Below, piece by piece: positions 46,161 to 58,724 of a DNA stretch of 64,000 bases. Both the position numbers and the translations under genes were made by a program. The DNA comes from Acanthacorydalis orientalis. Taxonomy: Eukaryota > Arthropoda > Insecta > Megaloptera > Corydalidae. The DNA lies in the NCBI GenBank assembly GCA_034766995.1, contig CM068322.1:4790589-4854588 (forward strand). Direction: 5' to 3'. The notes under the pieces are model-generated. The model did no database searches and had not been told where the DNA came from. It was given only the letters and a program-made list of their open reading frames with translations. Every line of letters begins with the position of its first letter. The first letter of the stretch is position 1.

Positions 46161-47929
46161 TTACATTTCACGCTAGATTATTGTGTCAGATTGTGTTGTG
46201 CTTGGATACTTTTGAAGATTTTAAATTTTCGTAAGAGGAGAGTTTTTAATACAAAAGCGATATATTATATTATAATAACTGTTAAGAAAAAGAATAAAAC
46301 AATAATTAAATATTTTTAAAAATTATTAAAAATGGAATGTTTATTTTATATTCAACTATTTGACTAAGATTTCCAAAATTATTCTTTTTAAAAAAACTAA
46401 AATATAAGAAAAATGGATGTAAAAAACTTCCCAAATAAACATTAAATTATCTTCAATCAATAATTATAGCCAAAGCTCGCAAACGAAAATAAAAATTATT
46501 TTATGACTGATAAATATTGACGTTATTTATATTGTATTAACAAAAACGATGTTAGAAATATATGCAGATATTATTTCATTTACAGTTTTTAAATACATAA
46601 TTTAAAAATAACACTGCTCTTTTATACATATATTTTTGTTTTTTATTTTTGTTACATTATTTTTTATACATTATGTTTTATATTTATTTAACTTGATGAA
46701 AATTTTGTACTGTGTTGAATACGATTTTATATCTTATTTAGATATAAATGATTTACTAAATCCGTTTTTAATGAAATTTATTTAAAAGACACTTTTTAAT
46801 GTAGACTAGTCGAATTTAGTTAATTAAAAAAAATAAACTATTGGATTTTAATTGCATGTTGAAGATATTTGAGTTGAACTAATCTGTGTAAATCCGCATG
46901 TATAGCGAGTAAAGATGAAAATAACATTGATACTTTCATAGTGATGCAGACACCAGTGCTGTAGGAATCTACATGGTATAAATTGTTGAAACAATGAATA
47001 TAATTAAATGATTTCTTTGTTATAATATTTACTCACTGTTACTGCACGTACATGATATTACAGTATAAAGAGCAGTGTGATTCGAATTCTGATTTAACTT
47101 TAAATGACTATTTTATTAAATGTACGGAGATATACAGGACTGCACACAACAAGGCAACGATTTTCGTTTTATACACAACAAAGCGGGGTTATTCATATTC
47201 AAACTTAAACGTTAGATTAAGTATAATAATATAACATATAAGAAAATTTTATAATTATGGCTTTCCTTTAATCGCATTTTTTCTATTTTTCGATCACTTG
47301 CGATTAAAAAGCGTTCTTGAATCCCTAATACAGAATTCTTATTTTTATTCAATTCTAGTTCCCATCAAAACAATTATACGCTGAATAATATCATATTTCA
47401 CAATGAAAAATATAATATAATTAACTTCTTTCATCTCACTCACTTTCATTACAGTTTCTTTCAATAATTAAATTATTTATTACACTTTTCTGCATGTCAA
47501 GTTCAAAATCTTGTCAAACTTTAAATGATCTTCAATCTTTTCTTCATATGCTTTAATAAAATTCAGATGTTGTCATTTGGGTACGTGCTTATAATGCTTT
47601 ATTTATTTGATTAAAATTGATGGGACTGTACATTTTTTAATAGTAGACGTAGTTTGATATTTCCACATTTATTCATTTGTTGTTTGATATTTGAAAGATT
47701 TCTTTCTTTAAAATGATTTTTACATACCACAGATATTTTCTTGGCTCCCACTTTTTTGTATATTTTTAACCTTTGTTGTCTTCTTTAAAAACTTTCTGTG
47801 ATTTTAAGTTCAATAATGTGTTTTTTTCTTATTATAATTTTGCAAAAAATATAGATATATTTTATTTACAAATAGTGTAATAACAGATAGATACGACATA
47901 TTACGAAATATTATTATTAACACAAGTAA
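46161..47929. other. AT-rich spacer
   Basis: No gene supported. Between about 47260 and 47860 the plus strand is pyrimidine-rich; broken minus-strand frames (for example KAYEEKIEDHLKFDKILN) could be decayed coding but are not recognised. Confidence 0.45.
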
Positions 47930-48150
47930 GTCGCGGATATCCTGAAGCTCCGCTCGTCTAACATGAATATGTGACCTTGTTGAGTAGTTAAGAAAGATTG
48001 CTTCAATACTTCGCGACGAATTCCCTTAACCACGATTCTTTCAATGTTCGAAGTTCTGAGCACGAGTCATGAGCACCTTCTCAGTACTCGAATTCGGTGG
48101 AAGACGCAAAGTCTCTCAGCTGCTGTCTGGTGACTATTATTAAAGTTTCT
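47930..48150. other. unexplained GC-richer island
   Basis: About 200 bp clearly less AT-rich, including CGGATATCCTGAAGCTCCGC and TTCGCGACGAATTCCC. A minus-strand open stretch reads GIRREVLKQSFLTTQQGHIF but is unassigned. It could be a leader exon, promoter or a repeat fragment. Confidence 0.3.
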
Positions 48151-48421
48151 TAAATTTATTTGATAATATACTTTTGTAGTGTATCTCACAATCAATTTCT
48201 ATTCTAATTTTTGTGAATTATTTATAATTACCATAATTTTTGAATTTATCTCTGATAAGTTTTTTTTCGATAAATAAAGAAATAGATACTAAAATAATTT
48301 ATTTTAGTAAATTATTAAATAACCTATATAAAAACTCATACGAAATAGAATAATTTCGCATCTCTACACTACATATGTGAATACTGACCATAACATAATA
48401 TTAAGATTACTGGAGCACATA

Positions 48422-49703
48422 AAGGTTTTCCAGTAGGAAGCAATTTTTTAAGAGGTTACATTTCACAGATGTCAAACTGACAAGTGAATTTTTTTTAGAT
48501 TTGTTAAATTTTGATATTGACATTTTTAGTTTAGCCTCGTATACAACAAAACAAGGCATTGAAATAATACAATTGTGTAATGAAAATGGCCGTTCTATAA
48601 ATATACATTTCGTAAATTATGCGATATTTATTCTTAGCATATTCGCCCATTTGAATCAACAATTCTCCGATTAGTGAGGAAATTTGAAGAAACTGAAACG
48701 TTTCTTAATCTTTAACAGATTAAGAACCACCAACACGTGTTTGTAGTGCTCGTTCTGAAGAAAATATTGACTTGGATCGTGAGAGCATATTGGAAGAGTC
48801 AGGAATGTCAATTTTATTACATTTACAGCAATTGGGTGTTTTATAGATAATCACGACGTATTTTGCATAAGGATTTATTGCTGAAGGATTATATTTTTCA
48901 ATTAGTATAAGAATTGAAGCCAGTAGACCATTCACTGCATTGGAGATTTTTTAATTGGATATTGGAACAACAACATGGTTTTTCTGAAAAAGTCATCTGT
49001 AGAGATGAGGCTCATTTTGAACTCTCTGTTTACGTTAACAAGCAAAACTGCCGAATCTGGGGTGAAAAAATTCCTAAAGTGATTGTTAAGAAGCCACTGC
49101 ATATAGAAAGAGGGAATTTTTGGTGTGCACTTATGGTCCGGTGGAGTCATTGATTCTTACTTTTTCGAGAATAAGGCTGGTAAACAAATTACTGTGAAGG
49201 AAGATAGATACCAAAATATGATAACCATTTTTTTGAGAAAAATTCAATGATATTGATTTAAAAGACATGCGGTTCCAACAAGACGGTGCAACAAGTCACA
49301 CAGCTGGTGAAAAAAATAATTTATTGAGGACGAAATTTTGTGGTCGCGTTATTTTCAGAAATGGAGATATTAGTTGGTTACCGAGATCCTTCAATTTAAC
49401 ACCATTGGACTACTTTCCTTGTGGTTACGTTAAAATACAAGTGTACGCCAATAGTTCTAAAACAATTTCTGACTTAAAAGATGAAATTCGAAGAGTGGTT
49501 AGTGAAATAGAGCCCCAGTTGTGTAGGAATGTTATAAAAAATGTTAACAAAATTTTAACGCGTCGGTCACTTACATGATATTATTTTTCATTTTTAAATG
49601 GCATACCCCCAATTATTATTTATAATAAATAAACTTGAAATTTCAGCGAAAATTCTGTGTTTTATTTCAAATTAAAGAATTGCGTTCTTATTGGTAAATC
49701 CTG
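48422..49703 (+). mobile_element. DD41D-type Tc1/mariner element, copy 2, near full length (1282 bp)
   Basis: Left end AAGGTTTTCCAGTAGGAAGC and right end (reverse complement) CAGGATTTACCAATAAGAAC are inverted repeats, and both are followed inwards by CAATT(T/C)TTTAA. TA borders are 48420-48421 and 49704-49705. It carries a transposase remnant over most of its length and is related to the shorter copy at 32552-33292. Confidence 0.87.
48640..49578 (+). pseudogene. DD41D transposase pseudogene
   Basis: N-terminal pieces (TRVCSARSEENIDLDRESIL, then LLHLQQLGVL) precede an open frame at 48914-49153 with KPVDHSLHWRFFNWILEQQ, VICRDEAHFELSVYVNKQN (first catalytic Asp) and RIWGEKIPKVIVKKP. A frameshifted piece follows, then the frame 49267-49578: MRFQQDGATSHTAG (second Asp) and FNLTPLDYFPCGYVK (third Asp). 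There are exactly 41 residues between the last two, unlike the 34 of the mariners in this window. The end reads EIEPQLCRNVIKN. All three acidic residues survive, but the coding region is broken by several frameshifts and stops. DD41D elements form a distinct Tc1/mariner lineage described from fruit flies and other arthropods. Confidence 0.88.
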
Positions 49704-49705
49704 TA

Positions 49706-50088
49706 TATTTAAGAATGGTTTTTTATTGTATGATTAAAGTTGTAGAAGACTTTCATCTCATAGATGAGCAATTTTACTGTATTTGCATATTCAGGAAGTG
49801 AATTTCTGTCTGATAAATGCGTTAAGTGCCGGATATATTCTTTATCCTTTCAGGTGCCATATATTTTTTCGCCAGAAAAGAATATGAATAATAAATATGG
49901 TCAAGCAAAACAGCTGATTCCGTATCATATTTTCATTAATTATTATGATGTTATTTATTATAAATGATGATAATTTTCATTATACCATGCTTATACCGCC
50001 AACATTATATACAGTAATTCGTGTTATACAAAATGTATAAAATTATAAATGATGAACATGGATGAGATCTATTTTCTTGTCAGATTCG

Positions 50089-50136
<48 letters not shown>

Positions 50137-51340
50137 TATTATGGAAGAGATTAAAATATTTTATTTTATGATAAATGAACAAAGGTAATAAAATATTAAG
50201 AATTGATCAAATAATTTTACATTGGGATATATACTTCTATGTTTATCTTGACTCAAATTGACAAAAACCACACTGGTATATATAAATAAATATAATACAA
50301 AATAGAATTCAACACAGAATGTAAAATATAAATGCCAATGTTTATGGTTGTGCATACAGTACTGTGGGTATTAGTTACCATTTAAATTATATCTTCAGAA
50401 ATAATGAAATTTTCACTACTATGGCAACTATTACTAATTCTGAGATATTCTATCCTTACAATTATTTAAATCACAAATTACAATAAATATTAACAATACA
50501 TTGTATAGAAACTGGAAAAGGAATTCATAGTAATATTTTATTTACATTTTATATTGCAACAAACTTTAAGCATATCTCTTCATCAAACATTTTGTATAAA
50601 AATATCTTTGTCATATTTAGTTGATTTCAGTGTTTTTTAATTGATAACTATGATATCGAATAGTTTGAATGAAAAAATCCATTAGAAATTGATCTTGAGT
50701 TTTATAAACATTGACAAATTTTCCTTTACAGATAATATATATGTATATATATATGTATGTATGTATAAAGTGATATGAAAAATATTTATTGGAATTATAA
50801 TTATTGTATTTAAACTTTTGACTTTTTCAATTATAAACTAATTTTCAATATTATAGAGTGAGTTCAATAGTATACAATTATACATAAAATTCGCTAATTT
50901 TAAATTATTATTTTTTCATAAATAAGTATATAACTTTTAGTGAAATAAACTTTTATATTTGTTATTTCGTTTAAATGAAATTTCTTAATCTCAGTATCAT
51001 TCAAACAAAAATTAATTTATATTTGTTTCATTAATCAACCAGTATATTATTGACACATCTTATCCTTTATTAAAATTTTTATTATGGATATACCTAAATA
51101 TACAGACACAAAATAAACGGAAAGCAGCTTCACCCTAAACATCTTTTTAATATGTATACATTTTATAGAAACAAATTCTATTATTTATAATATTATATTA
51201 TATATGTGTATGTATATATTATGGCTTAGAAAGTATTTATTTTTTAAAAAATTAATTAAAATGGATTTTAATAACTTACAAAGCGTAATCAATTAGTATT
51301 TCAACAACTCATACGTACTTGTTTAACATGGAAGTGCATT

Positions 51341-51342
<2 letters not shown>
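49706..51342. other. AT-rich spacer
   Basis: No gene supported. (TA)n at 50092-50131. A good acceptor-like tract TTCTTTATCCTTTCAG ends at about 49851, but no exon is recognised after it. Confidence 0.5.
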
Positions 51343-51382
<40 letters not shown>

Positions 51383-51385
51383 CAT

Positions 51386-51452
<67 letters not shown>
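51343..51452. repeat. (TA)n, (CATA)n, (GT)n compound microsatellite
   Basis: Two TA runs separated by CATACATACAAA and ending in GTGTGTGTGTGTGTG. Confidence 0.95.
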
Positions 51453-51453
<1 letters not shown>

Positions 51454-51524
51454 ACATCTCATATATTAACTATCACATTCGTTTCGTATGTATATACGTA
51501 ATTTCACTCATGGATATTATACAC

Positions 51525-51778
51525 ACACGTATAAACTCACACACAACAACACCCTGGACGAGCTTAGTCCCTTTCGGGGTGTTTTTGGTATTACCGTTTA
51601 CACACGAGCCCAAATTCACCCAGTTGCCCCGTTCGTGCGTACAGGGGATGATTAATGAATCTCTCTCTCACTGCGTCCCTCGAATGTGTGTCACCCCTCG
51701 AGAACTACACACATGCCAGCTGTGGTACATTGGTGGTGTCTGTGTGTGCGTCTGTATACTTTTGTACGTAATTTAACA

Positions 51779-51780
<2 letters not shown>
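51525..51780. other. unexplained GC-richer island between two (TA)n tracts
   Basis: A 250-bp GC-richer segment with a hairpin AACACCC...GGGTGTT (about 51547-51583) and several short CGAG, ACACAC motifs. The open frame 51438-51776 crosses it but is not recognised. No inverted ends or polymerase III boxes were found. Confidence 0.3.

Positions 51781-51835
<55 letters not shown>
51781..51835. repeat. (TA)n microsatellite
   Basis: Uninterrupted TA run. Confidence 0.95.
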
Positions 51836-51837
<2 letters not shown>

Positions 51838-52500
51838 GTATTTGTGTCTATTTTGAGAGTATGTGACTAATCTATGTATAGGGATGGATATAGATTTTAA
51901 GGACAACAACTGATAAAGTCATGTTGCATTGTATTTAATTTTGCACGGCGTTTTGTATTATCAGCGTGACGATGTATATTTATGGCTTTCATATTTGTAA
52001 TTTTAAGATGATATCTGCAAATAATGGCCAGATTCTAATATAACTTTTATGGTAATGATCGTTATAGTTCGTTTACTTTACATCAAATCAACATCTACAT
52101 AATGATATGATACTCATTTATTTAATGTTCTTTACAGTAAATTCAATGGATCATTTTTGATTATTAAGTAAAAATAATCAGCATATTTTAAAAAATATAA
52201 AACGTTTAAATCAGTTTATGATTAATTATCGAAAACATATGATTTTCAAGGAGGAAATAGTATGTATCTATGTGTTTATGTATATGTATATATACATACA
52301 CATACATTGTGTATATATATAGTGTCTGATAATCTTATTGCTATATTTAATGTTTGTAAATTAAGTGTACAACTTATAAAAATAATAATGTGCTCTTCAA
52401 GAAGTTTCACTATGGTTATTACAATTTACTTCATATTTTTTCTTATAAGGAAGTTGAAAAGGTAATGATCAAAAACACTAAATTCTTTCATTATATTGTC

Positions 52501-52544
<44 letters not shown>

Positions 52545-54292
52545 TCAAAACAATATTGGTCCATGAATTAACATTGACATAAATTTAAGAGAATCTTCTA
52601 ATCCATAAAGTAAATTATGTTCGTGTTATAGGTTTATTCATCTTATTGGACTGTTTCATTTATTCTTTTATATGAATAAACAAAGATTAAATAAATTATA
52701 AAACATGTGAAAGTAAAAACATTAAAAAATTAAAATAATTATAATATTTTAATTATCTAAATAAAATACAATACTTTTACGATTTATGTAATCTTATACT
52801 ATGCGAATTCAAAATAAGTTAGCAAAATGATATTTCATAAGTTTTTCTTGTACTGAGGTAATTCATTTGCAAATAAAGTTTATTAAGTTTTATTGGTTTT
52901 TCTCTTATTTTTTTGAAAAATTTTTAATATCAATTTTAATCTATTTTGTAAAACGATTTATGTAATGGTAATCATGTATGTAATGGTAACATATTGAATT
53001 TATATTGAGCTGATATTTTCAGTTGTTACAACTGCCAAACTACATTTGAGGATTGTAATTTCAGGTTAATTGGTATCTCACTGTAAATTATATTTTTAAA
53101 TTATAATAAATTATAAGTATGATTAAGATGTTTAAATGTGTAAGCTAACAGAAAAGAAAAATCATTAATATTATTATAAATTACCAAAATTTTGTTTTTC
53201 CAAAAATTGTGAGTCTAAAAATGTAATAATATAGATGTCTGAAGAAAATAAACAAGACTGTCAATAAAAATTTAATTATAGAAACATCACAAAAAATTGT
53301 TTCTCTAAATGTACTCTTCCGTAGCTTTAAATAACCTTTTTATTTTCTTCTATCCCATTTGAAAATTATTTTTGTGTATACTTTTTACACCCTTTGTCAT
53401 CTACTTTTTTTATACATTCTACATCGTCAAAATTGGTTCTTTTAGGAATCTTTCTAGTTTCGAAAACAGAAATAAATTACAATTGACGATATCTGGCAAA
53501 AATAATGAATGTTGTATCGTTCTGCTAGCGAAAACAAAAATGTTCATTGATAAAAACGTGGATTGTCAAATCTACATGTAGTGCTAAGTCACATCTTTGA
53601 TTAGTATATTTCTGTCAAATACAGAAAAACATTTTTGTAAAAATATATTATTCAATTAGAAGATATTCACGGTGCACGATATCTTTAGTTTATAAAAACA
53701 CATTCAACATATTCTTTAACTTAGAACCAGAGATTCTTGTCTTCTTCGATTAGTGTGGTTGTCTATTGCAAATTTTATTTTTTAATTTCGAGGGTACATA
53801 CTGAAATACTCATAATTTATCTCGTGAAAATCTTTGTTCGAAAACGAATATTTTTGATAATTTGTTTAAAAAGCTCAAAATAGATTTTAGCTTTTTCATT
53901 TCGTGTTCGAGATTAAAAATTTTTGGCAGCATCTTCTCGCACAATTTCCTAGTGTAAAAATATTAAGATCATAAAACTTTATTCATTATTAATGTTTAGT
54001 ATTTAAACTATTAATTTTTTAGTCCACCAATAATATGTTAGTTCAGTATGTACCAGATTTCAAACTTTTTTAATGTTTCTGTCCATTTTTATGATTTTGA
54101 TTTGATTGTATTTCGAATTATTATGCTCTTATTATTCAAAGAAATATCGTTTTGCCATTCTAATATGCGAAAAAGTGACACTATCAGATTACTTTCAACA
54201 TTTTTCATCCTACTGTTTCACTTGCCCTTCATCGAACTTTTAGTTTCATTCAATTTAAATAATAATGCGATGATAATAATAATGTCAAATTA

Positions 54293-54333
<41 letters not shown>

Positions 54334-55200
54334 TTTTGATAAAAGCAATAAAACAATTGTTTTACATTTAGTACTTTTCATACCAAGAAAGATCACGTTA
54401 AACAATTTTGTGACATGTTAGGTCCTAGAGAAAATACTGCAGAACATAATCATTCAGCTACATTTATTGCCATACTTTATTTTCAAATGGAATTATTGTT
54501 CAAAATTTATGTGTTTTTTGTGAAAACTTGTCTCTAATGTACTTTGAAATATTATGGGTAAGTCACTCTTATGTGTAATGACTACGTTCATGAAAAACAA
54601 GAATAATGAGTAATGATTAATAATTAATATATTCTTATTAGAATATAGCCCGTCAAATTTGACATGAAAATAGAAAGGAACATACAAAGAAACAACTGTT
54701 TATTGGTTTTTATAGCAGAATATATTTAAACATAAAAAGTACCTAAGAACAAATCTTAATAAATTGAAATTGAAACATATCCATTGTGAAAATGTCCTTA
54801 TAGACTTGTATAAATTCGCTAAATGGTGGTAGGCGGCCTTTTGAGAACAAAGTGACGAGAAATGTGGGTTTTTATTATTAAGAAAAGGAATATAAAGAAA
54901 TAAATATTTTATTTTTATTATAACATATGTGAACATAGTACTATATTACAATAAACAATATTGACTCAAATTTTATATATATATATATATATCGAAAAAA
55001 TCGTTAAGATTAAAGATGCGTATCGTTTAAAATAATTCGTTTGTGATAAAAAGTAACGTACACACACATATCCGATTTTAATCTCATGATACACTGAACA
55101 ATATTCTTCGCTAAACTCTTGATTACATTCATTACTTTAAAATCCATAAATAGTTGTAAAATTCTCGTACGTACATACATATATATATATACAAATATAT

Positions 55201-55250
<50 letters not shown>

Positions 55251-55649
55251 ACATATATAGTGTATACTGAACAATAATATGTTGCATGTTTCAGTATCAT
55301 TCAAAACTAATTTTAATGCAAATTATATTCTCAAAATACAATCTCATGATTGATTCTCAAATACGAAATAAATCCGAATGAATCACTTCGATCAAAATCC
55401 ATGTTGAATGTGTTGTGTAAGAGAATTTAAACATGCGAACTCGTAATTTTTCCTTTCGAAAGTCTATATTAAATCCTGATATTATTATCCTAAACAGTTG
55501 TTGACGTTAAATTCTTTTTCGCAATTTTATAGCTGTTTAGTACAACTGTATTTGTATCGATAACAGAAAATCAAATGAATCGTTTTTTTACAATAATTGT
55601 TTTACAAAGCGGTAATAAATAGCTGCTGTAGTTTATATATATATATATG

Positions 55650-55703
<54 letters not shown>

Positions 55704-55791
55704 GAATATAAATCTTACACATATATTAAGTGTATTTATATTTTTTATTGATGTTATCAAAAACTATCAACTTTGAGTGACATTTTATTAT

Positions 55792-55838
<47 letters not shown>

Positions 55839-57060
55839 TGTATGTTTATATATTTGTGTGTATGTATATATAATTTATATTTTATGTTTCATATCGTTTC
55901 TAATAAATATATTGTTATGTGTATATTGATAGTTTTATTTAGTACATGAAAAAAGTTATAATGTATAAATCATAATAATAAATAAGATAATAAATATAAT
56001 TTATTAATTTTAATTTACCTGTTATAAAAGTTTTCCAGATTATGTTGACAAAAATTGAGAGCATAGAAAATAGTTAGAGATAGATATAGAATACAATTAC
56101 TTTTACATGAATATGGTTGTATTTCAATTCAGTGTTATTTATATATTTTTGAGCTCTTTTCAAATTACTAAACGCAATAATACTTAAAACAGCTGTAATA
56201 TACATAAAAAAATAAACAATTAATTTGTAAAATCGAAAAATGTGAACATCTTTCGAATAATTTCTGACTCTTTAGCTCTTTTTTTTCTACACGTAGTTTT
56301 AAAAAATATAACAGGAAAAAATAAATTATTAGTCAGAAATTGTCTACAACTGTAACGTTACATTTCCTTTAAGTACTTGTAAATCTTCACAAAATTTTCT
56401 TTTTGGCATTAGATAGATTTTTAAACCTAAAAGAATGAAGGTTTATGCAAAACCAGATTTATATCATAGTTGACTGATGTAATAGCAATTTTTTTTCCTT
56501 AATTAAAAACAAATTTACGTTAGTTTATCAAAAAAGGTTTTATTTTCTTTAAAACTAGTGTTTCAACATTTTGTGGAGACAGTCGAATTTGAAATAAATG
56601 ACTTGTTTAAAATAAAATATTTCATTATATCATAAGACTATTATTCAATTTGGAAAAAAATTTTCAAATAAAATTATAAAAAATATATTTAACTTTTATG
56701 TATTTAAAATAGTTTAAAAATAACCATATCTCTTCCAGTGGGATTGTATACTGACGTGTAATTTAAATCAGTTTCTCTAGCTGGCACACAATTTTGATTC
56801 TTAATGGAAATTACAAACAGAATCTTTGTTTTCAATAGTTTCTATTTAAAACGAGGTATATTCTTATCTGTTTTCCAAATATTTATAAAAGAAAATATTT
56901 ATTTCTTTGCTGTCATTTAATCTTTTTTTTCTTCTCAATAATTTTTATTCTATTTAAATGCAAACAAGTATCGATGTATTTATTCTTCGTATACTTTTTT
57001 CATATAATGATTATTTTATAATATGTTTTTGTAATTCAATATTCAGTATTATTTAGCATG

Positions 57061-57103
<43 letters not shown>

Positions 57104-57120
57104 TAAAATAAAAATATTAA
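51836..57120. other. AT-rich spacer with microsatellites
   Basis: About 5.3 kb with no recognisable gene or element. (TA)n tracts lie at about 52501-52542, 54297-54329, 55185-55258, 55634-55698, 55798-55834 and 57067-57098. A minus-strand acceptor/donor junction (CTTTTATAACAG then GTAAAT) lies near 56017-56032. Confidence 0.5.
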
Positions 57121-57121
57121 C

Positions 57122-57180
57122 ACTTTCTCTTTTCATTTCAGGTGAGTCTTCATATTCATTTTTATCTTAACTGGTAAGTT
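57122..57180 (+). promoter_or_regulatory. candidate recursive splice site with 32-nt RS-exon
   Basis: CTTTCTCTTTTCATTTCAG, a long pyrimidine tract ending in AG at 57141, is followed without a gap by GTGAGT, a strong donor. This joined acceptor-donor arrangement is the defining form of ratchet (recursive splice) sites found in long insect introns. A second donor CTG|GTAAGTT lies 32 nt downstream (57173/57174), as expected for a short recursive-splice exon, or for an ordinary microexon at 57142-57173. The motif is read directly; use in vivo is inferred. Confidence 0.5.
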
Positions 57181-57288
57181 AGATTTAAAATAATTCCTTG
57201 ATCATACTATGTACTCAAAATTAATTCGTAGATATAAATACGAAATAACTTTAATATACTTTCAATAAAAATCAACATTTCAAATTTA

Positions 57289-57290
<2 letters not shown>

Positions 57291-57350
<60 letters not shown>

Positions 57351-57377
57351 AGAGAGAAAGAGATTTATGTGTGGCTT

Positions 57378-57423
<46 letters not shown>
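57291..57423. repeat. two (TA)n tracts around a GA/TGTG spacer
   Basis: TA runs at 57291-57345 and 57385-57423, separated by CAGAGAGAGAGAAAGAGA and TTTATGTGTGG. Confidence 0.95.
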
Positions 57424-57427
<4 letters not shown>

Positions 57428-58495
57428 AAATTTGTAATAAATTAAACAAGAAACAAAATAAAAGAAAAAATCTTGCAAATTAATTTATATTTATTAGTTT
57501 CTAAAATTATTTAGTCATACGTTTATAATTTTTGGAATTTTACTGTGAAAAATCTACGTTTATTAACATTTAAACTATCTTCTGTTTATAATAATAAAAG
57601 AGTTTAAGGGTTCCATGAACAAGGATAATCATTGTACTGCTGATCTGTTTTTATATCTCATTAAATTTTGTTGCCCAGCATTTATCCCTCCTTTAGAATG
57701 TATCTGACAGTTCCACAACGTTATAAATCTACTAGAACTTTCTGACTGGTTATTTTAATAAACAAAAATTAAATTTTATTTTAATACTGAAAATATTTCT
57801 TATTATTTTCAAAATATAATGTTTGTTATATATTGATATATTGATATATTTTATAAATACTGCTCAATTCAAATGTCTTTAATGAGAATTTAGATTTAAG
57901 CGATAGCTAAATTTTAAGGTTTTGTTAAAATGTTTATAGTTTCACTATGATGTAAATATTGTAAATTTGTGACTGGTAATCAAAATTTAATTTCTGAAAA
58001 TGTAGTTTTTTAAACTTTCTCTTTAAAAAGTATTGATCAATAATTTACTCTAAAATATTATCACTATAGTACAGATTACTAATTATGTTTAAAATTCATA
58101 TTTCAATTAATGTACTATTATAGCTAATGATTATAATTATTATGATTTATGCACTCTAGTAAGTACGAATATTATCATTATCTGTTTTCTTTTATTGCCT
58201 GGACACACTAATTTATGTCGCATCTTAAGTTACTAAAAATAATTTCACTGTTTTCGATATTCTAATTATTTAATTGCTCTATTATATTGTATTTGGTTGA
58301 AGGATATTGAAAAAAAGTTCAATAGAAATTACCTTAGACTTACTATCTATTCGAAACATAATAGAAAATAAAATCATGAATTAGTATCGTAATTCTATGA
58401 TTAAATATTTTAAATTGATATACTTCATTTAAATCATAAACAGTTTATTTACAATAAGTTATTAGTATATCAAATATATTGTTAATTAATGTGAC
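57424..58495. other. AT-rich spacer
   Basis: Nothing recognised. Confidence 0.55.
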
Positions 58496-58520
58496 CTATA
58501 TATATATATATATATAATAT

Positions 58521-58671
58521 CATCATCATCATCATCTTCACCAGTCTGTTAGTCTACTGGATACAGACCTCTTCCATAATTTTCAATTTGGTACGATTGA
58601 ATGCCTCTTTTTTTCACCGATTTCCAATAAAATTTTTCATGTTCTTATTCCACCTGTTTATTGGTCTCTTT

Positions 58672-58676
<5 letters not shown>
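58521..58676 (-). mobile_element. second RTE-type retrotransposon tail (156 bp)
   Basis: Same tail as at 16017-16275, including the (ATG)n 3' end (plus strand CATCATCATCATCATCTTCA). The minus strand reads RPINRWNKNMKNFIGN, a stop, KKEAFNRTKLKIMEEVCIQ and a stop, residue by residue comparable with RPMNRWDKDIKNFIGK and KREALNRTKWKIMEEAFIQ of the first copy. It is more decayed and more 5'-truncated. Both borders are (TA)n. Confidence 0.82.

Positions 58677-58722
<46 letters not shown>
58677..58722. repeat. (TA)n microsatellite at retrotransposon 5' border
   Basis: TA run beginning directly at the truncated 5' end of the RTE tail; another TA run (58497-58520) lies at its 3' end. Confidence 0.95.
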
Positions 58723-58724
<2 letters not shown>

